Assembly: GCF_000485595.1 (NCBI RefSeq)
Contig: NW_014578252.1
Span: 7,643-38,918, forward strand
Direction: 5' to 3'
Length of the DNA: 31,276 nt
DNA from: Priapulus caudatus
Lineage: Eukaryota > Priapulida > Priapulimorpha > Priapulimorphida > Priapulidae
Part shown: piece by piece, positions 29,754 to 31,276 of the stretch
Position numbering within the stretch: the first letter of the stretch is position 1
How the letters are laid out: the number at the start of each line of letters is the position of its first letter
The notes under the pieces: generated by a model
The model's input: the letters and a program-made list of their open reading frames with translations, nothing else
The model's database searches: none
Told to the model about the DNA's origin: nothing
Translations under genes and position numbers: made by a program

Positions 29754-31115
29754 ATGGACTGCGGGTATTGCACTATAGCCCAGTAGAGCTCATCAAACAA
29801 AATGCCACAGTGCAGGCCTACTATTCCGGACTCACAACAGCCGAGGATGTAGACGACCACTCGTGCTGCACAAACAAGCAAATCCATCTATCAGAGAAAT
29901 CCTCAGAGTCGCCAGACATAGATGACCCTATCAACATAGAGAGTGACGATGACAGCACAGATTCGTTCACGGAAGCGGAACTGTGCAGGTCATACAAATA
30001 GAAAAGGAGGCTACAGCAAACTGACCCATCTCCTGACTCACCCAGATGGCAGTCATTATTAGTACAGCTCCAAGAATCTAGCACTGAAAAGGACATAAAG
30101 GATCTATTTGCTTGGTTAGGAAGTGCCGGAAAATTTGAAAATACACTTGCTTTTATGCATGCTCATTATACAAAATTTAGAAAAACCGCACCTCAGTTTG
30201 CTTCGGAGCGACTCATGCAACCAAAGGATATCACCAACTTTCAAAGGCAATGGCATGCACTAATTACAAGCAAGCCCGAACTAGCAAGGTGGCGGAACCT
30301 GTTAGGTATTGAAGAGCTAAAACCGTTTCATGGCAGGCTAGGCATGATATGCTGACAGGGCATCGAGCTGAAGATATTGGGAAGAGATGGCAGTTCCGAG
30401 GGGAACAGGAGATGTTGAAGGACACTGCTCGACCCATGTCAGTATCACCTCACAGGGTAAAGTTCGTTACTGTGGTGGGAGATGTGTGGCTAAATTGAGA
30501 ACAAAATTAAAATCAATGTATCAAACCCATATGTACACCAGCAAACAGCTAAGTTCGGAAATAGAGACAAAAATCAGCATAATAGAGGCACTCACTGCAC
30601 AGTACCACACTTTATCTACTGAGTCTGCACAAGTCGATACACTCATGGCAACTGAGCAAAGACAGATGCCCCGGCACTTCCTTACCCATATAACTGATGC
30701 TGCTTTCAACTTCTTCCTGGCCATTGAAAAGGAATGTGTGCAGCTTCTCACTCAGCATAGATTCGCAACACTGGGTGCAGCAGTACTAAGTGACACCACA
30801 ACGCAACTGGAAAGGAATGCCACGTTGTACGATCTGTGGCTTAAAGCTATCATCAGCCCACATGCCAGCTACGATGTTGTGGAAACCGAAGATGCTGACA
30901 TAGCATTGGAAGTCGGCAGACACCTAAACTCTATTGTTCAATTAGTCTGCGCCAAACCTGAAGAAGTCTTCAAGGAGTTACTGCATCGCTACATGCAAAA
31001 TGAGTTAGCTACGTTCCTGATTGCAAGAGTGGATGTAGCTCTATTCACATTACTGACAATATATACAATCAAGGAGTTACGCAGTGACACTATACAATTA
31101 CTGAGAATCTTATGA
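29735..31115 (+). pseudogene. Unrecognised C-terminal region following the PIF1-like helicase
   Basis: In frame from GLRVLHYSPVEL (the helicase end) the reading runs to 30355, broken only by TAG at 29999-30001. It passes through an acidic serine-rich linker (ESDDDSTDSFTEAEL) and a helical block with FASERLMQPKDITNFQRQW. A frameshift near 30328 leads to WQARHDMLTGHRAEDIGKRW and, after another shift, the open frame 30387-31115. That frame contains RYCGGRCVAKLRTKL near 30464-30510, a coiled-coil-like stretch near 30550-30640 and a long helical C-terminus ending at TGA 31113-31115. I recognise no named domain. The near-continuous frame and the link to a helicase suggest one large transposon-borne protein. 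It may belong to an unclassified element. Confidence 0.5.
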
Positions 31116-31276
31116 TTTCTATTGCACTTACCAAGCGACGGTGCACAATTCTCTCCATAGCAATGGGACATCCATTTTCGCCCAGTATTAAATCTTTGCA
31201 TATAATTCACGTGCATGTAATTCACACACATCTATCAAAATCTAAATAATGCACGCCACAATGAACATTGAAATCC
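31116..31276. other. Right edge of window
   Basis: There are 161 bp without a recognisable feature. The end of the PIF1-like element, if it has terminal repeats, may lie here or just beyond. Confidence 0.3.

Noticed and set aside
1..31276. tRNA, rRNA and other structural RNA genes
   Set aside because: No cloverleaf with A- and B-box sequences or rRNA-like stretch was noticed by eye. A tool search could still find a small one.

Overview
The window looks like eukaryotic, repeat-dense intergenic DNA from an invertebrate animal, probably marine. The coding stretches are broken by GT-AG introns. Almost every recognisable gene belongs to a metazoan transposable element or an endogenous virus, and the spacers are full of AT microsatellites. 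The species cannot be named from the sequence. The recurring AGGCCTA words (for example near 9866, 10615, 14793 and 14912) recall echinoderm and related genomes, but that is only an impression. A run of ten N at 15307-15316 marks an assembly gap. I see no convincing host housekeeping gene.

Layout. 1-3717: remnants of the large (L) polymerase gene of a non-segmented negative-strand RNA virus, present as two head-to-tail partial copies about 3.3 kb apart. 3746-4177: an 18-bp minisatellite. About 4200-4633: an LTR-like cassette. 4950-6218: an EnSpm/CACTA-type transposase with one internal stop and an internal deletion. 6381-7030: simple repeats. 7072-9345: exons of a spliced gene whose end is a DUF4806-like domain. 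9885-10475: a truncated Ty3/Gypsy-type gag, followed at about 10945-12237 by an LTR-like cassette holding a 61-bp tandem array. 12420-13330: a PIF/Harbinger remnant, with a MADF exon on the plus strand and a HARBI1-like transposase on the minus strand. 13901-17430: a P-element-like THAP transposase with clear introns, one of which holds a foldback repeat and the gap-associated duplication. 17435-18136: a short terminal-inverted-repeat element. 18548-21745: half of a transposase-like protein joined to a SWIM/YqaJ nuclease. 21752-24125: a 5'-truncated BEL/Pao pol. 24262-26116: a piggyBac transposase with its 5' end kept and its 3' end lost. 26117-28225: non-coding repeats and a second TATA-containing LTR-like cassette. 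28226-31115: a PIF1-family helicase with an unrecognised C-terminal region.

No operon-like co-operation is visible. This is a nest of elements that landed beside or inside one another and decayed. Most carry only one to four lesions, so the elements are not ancient. The least explained parts are the tandemly duplicated viral L fragment, the PIF1-like protein with its long unknown C-terminal half, the 61-bp array just downstream of a TATA/initiator/splice-donor block, and the transposase/SWIM-YqaJ composite.
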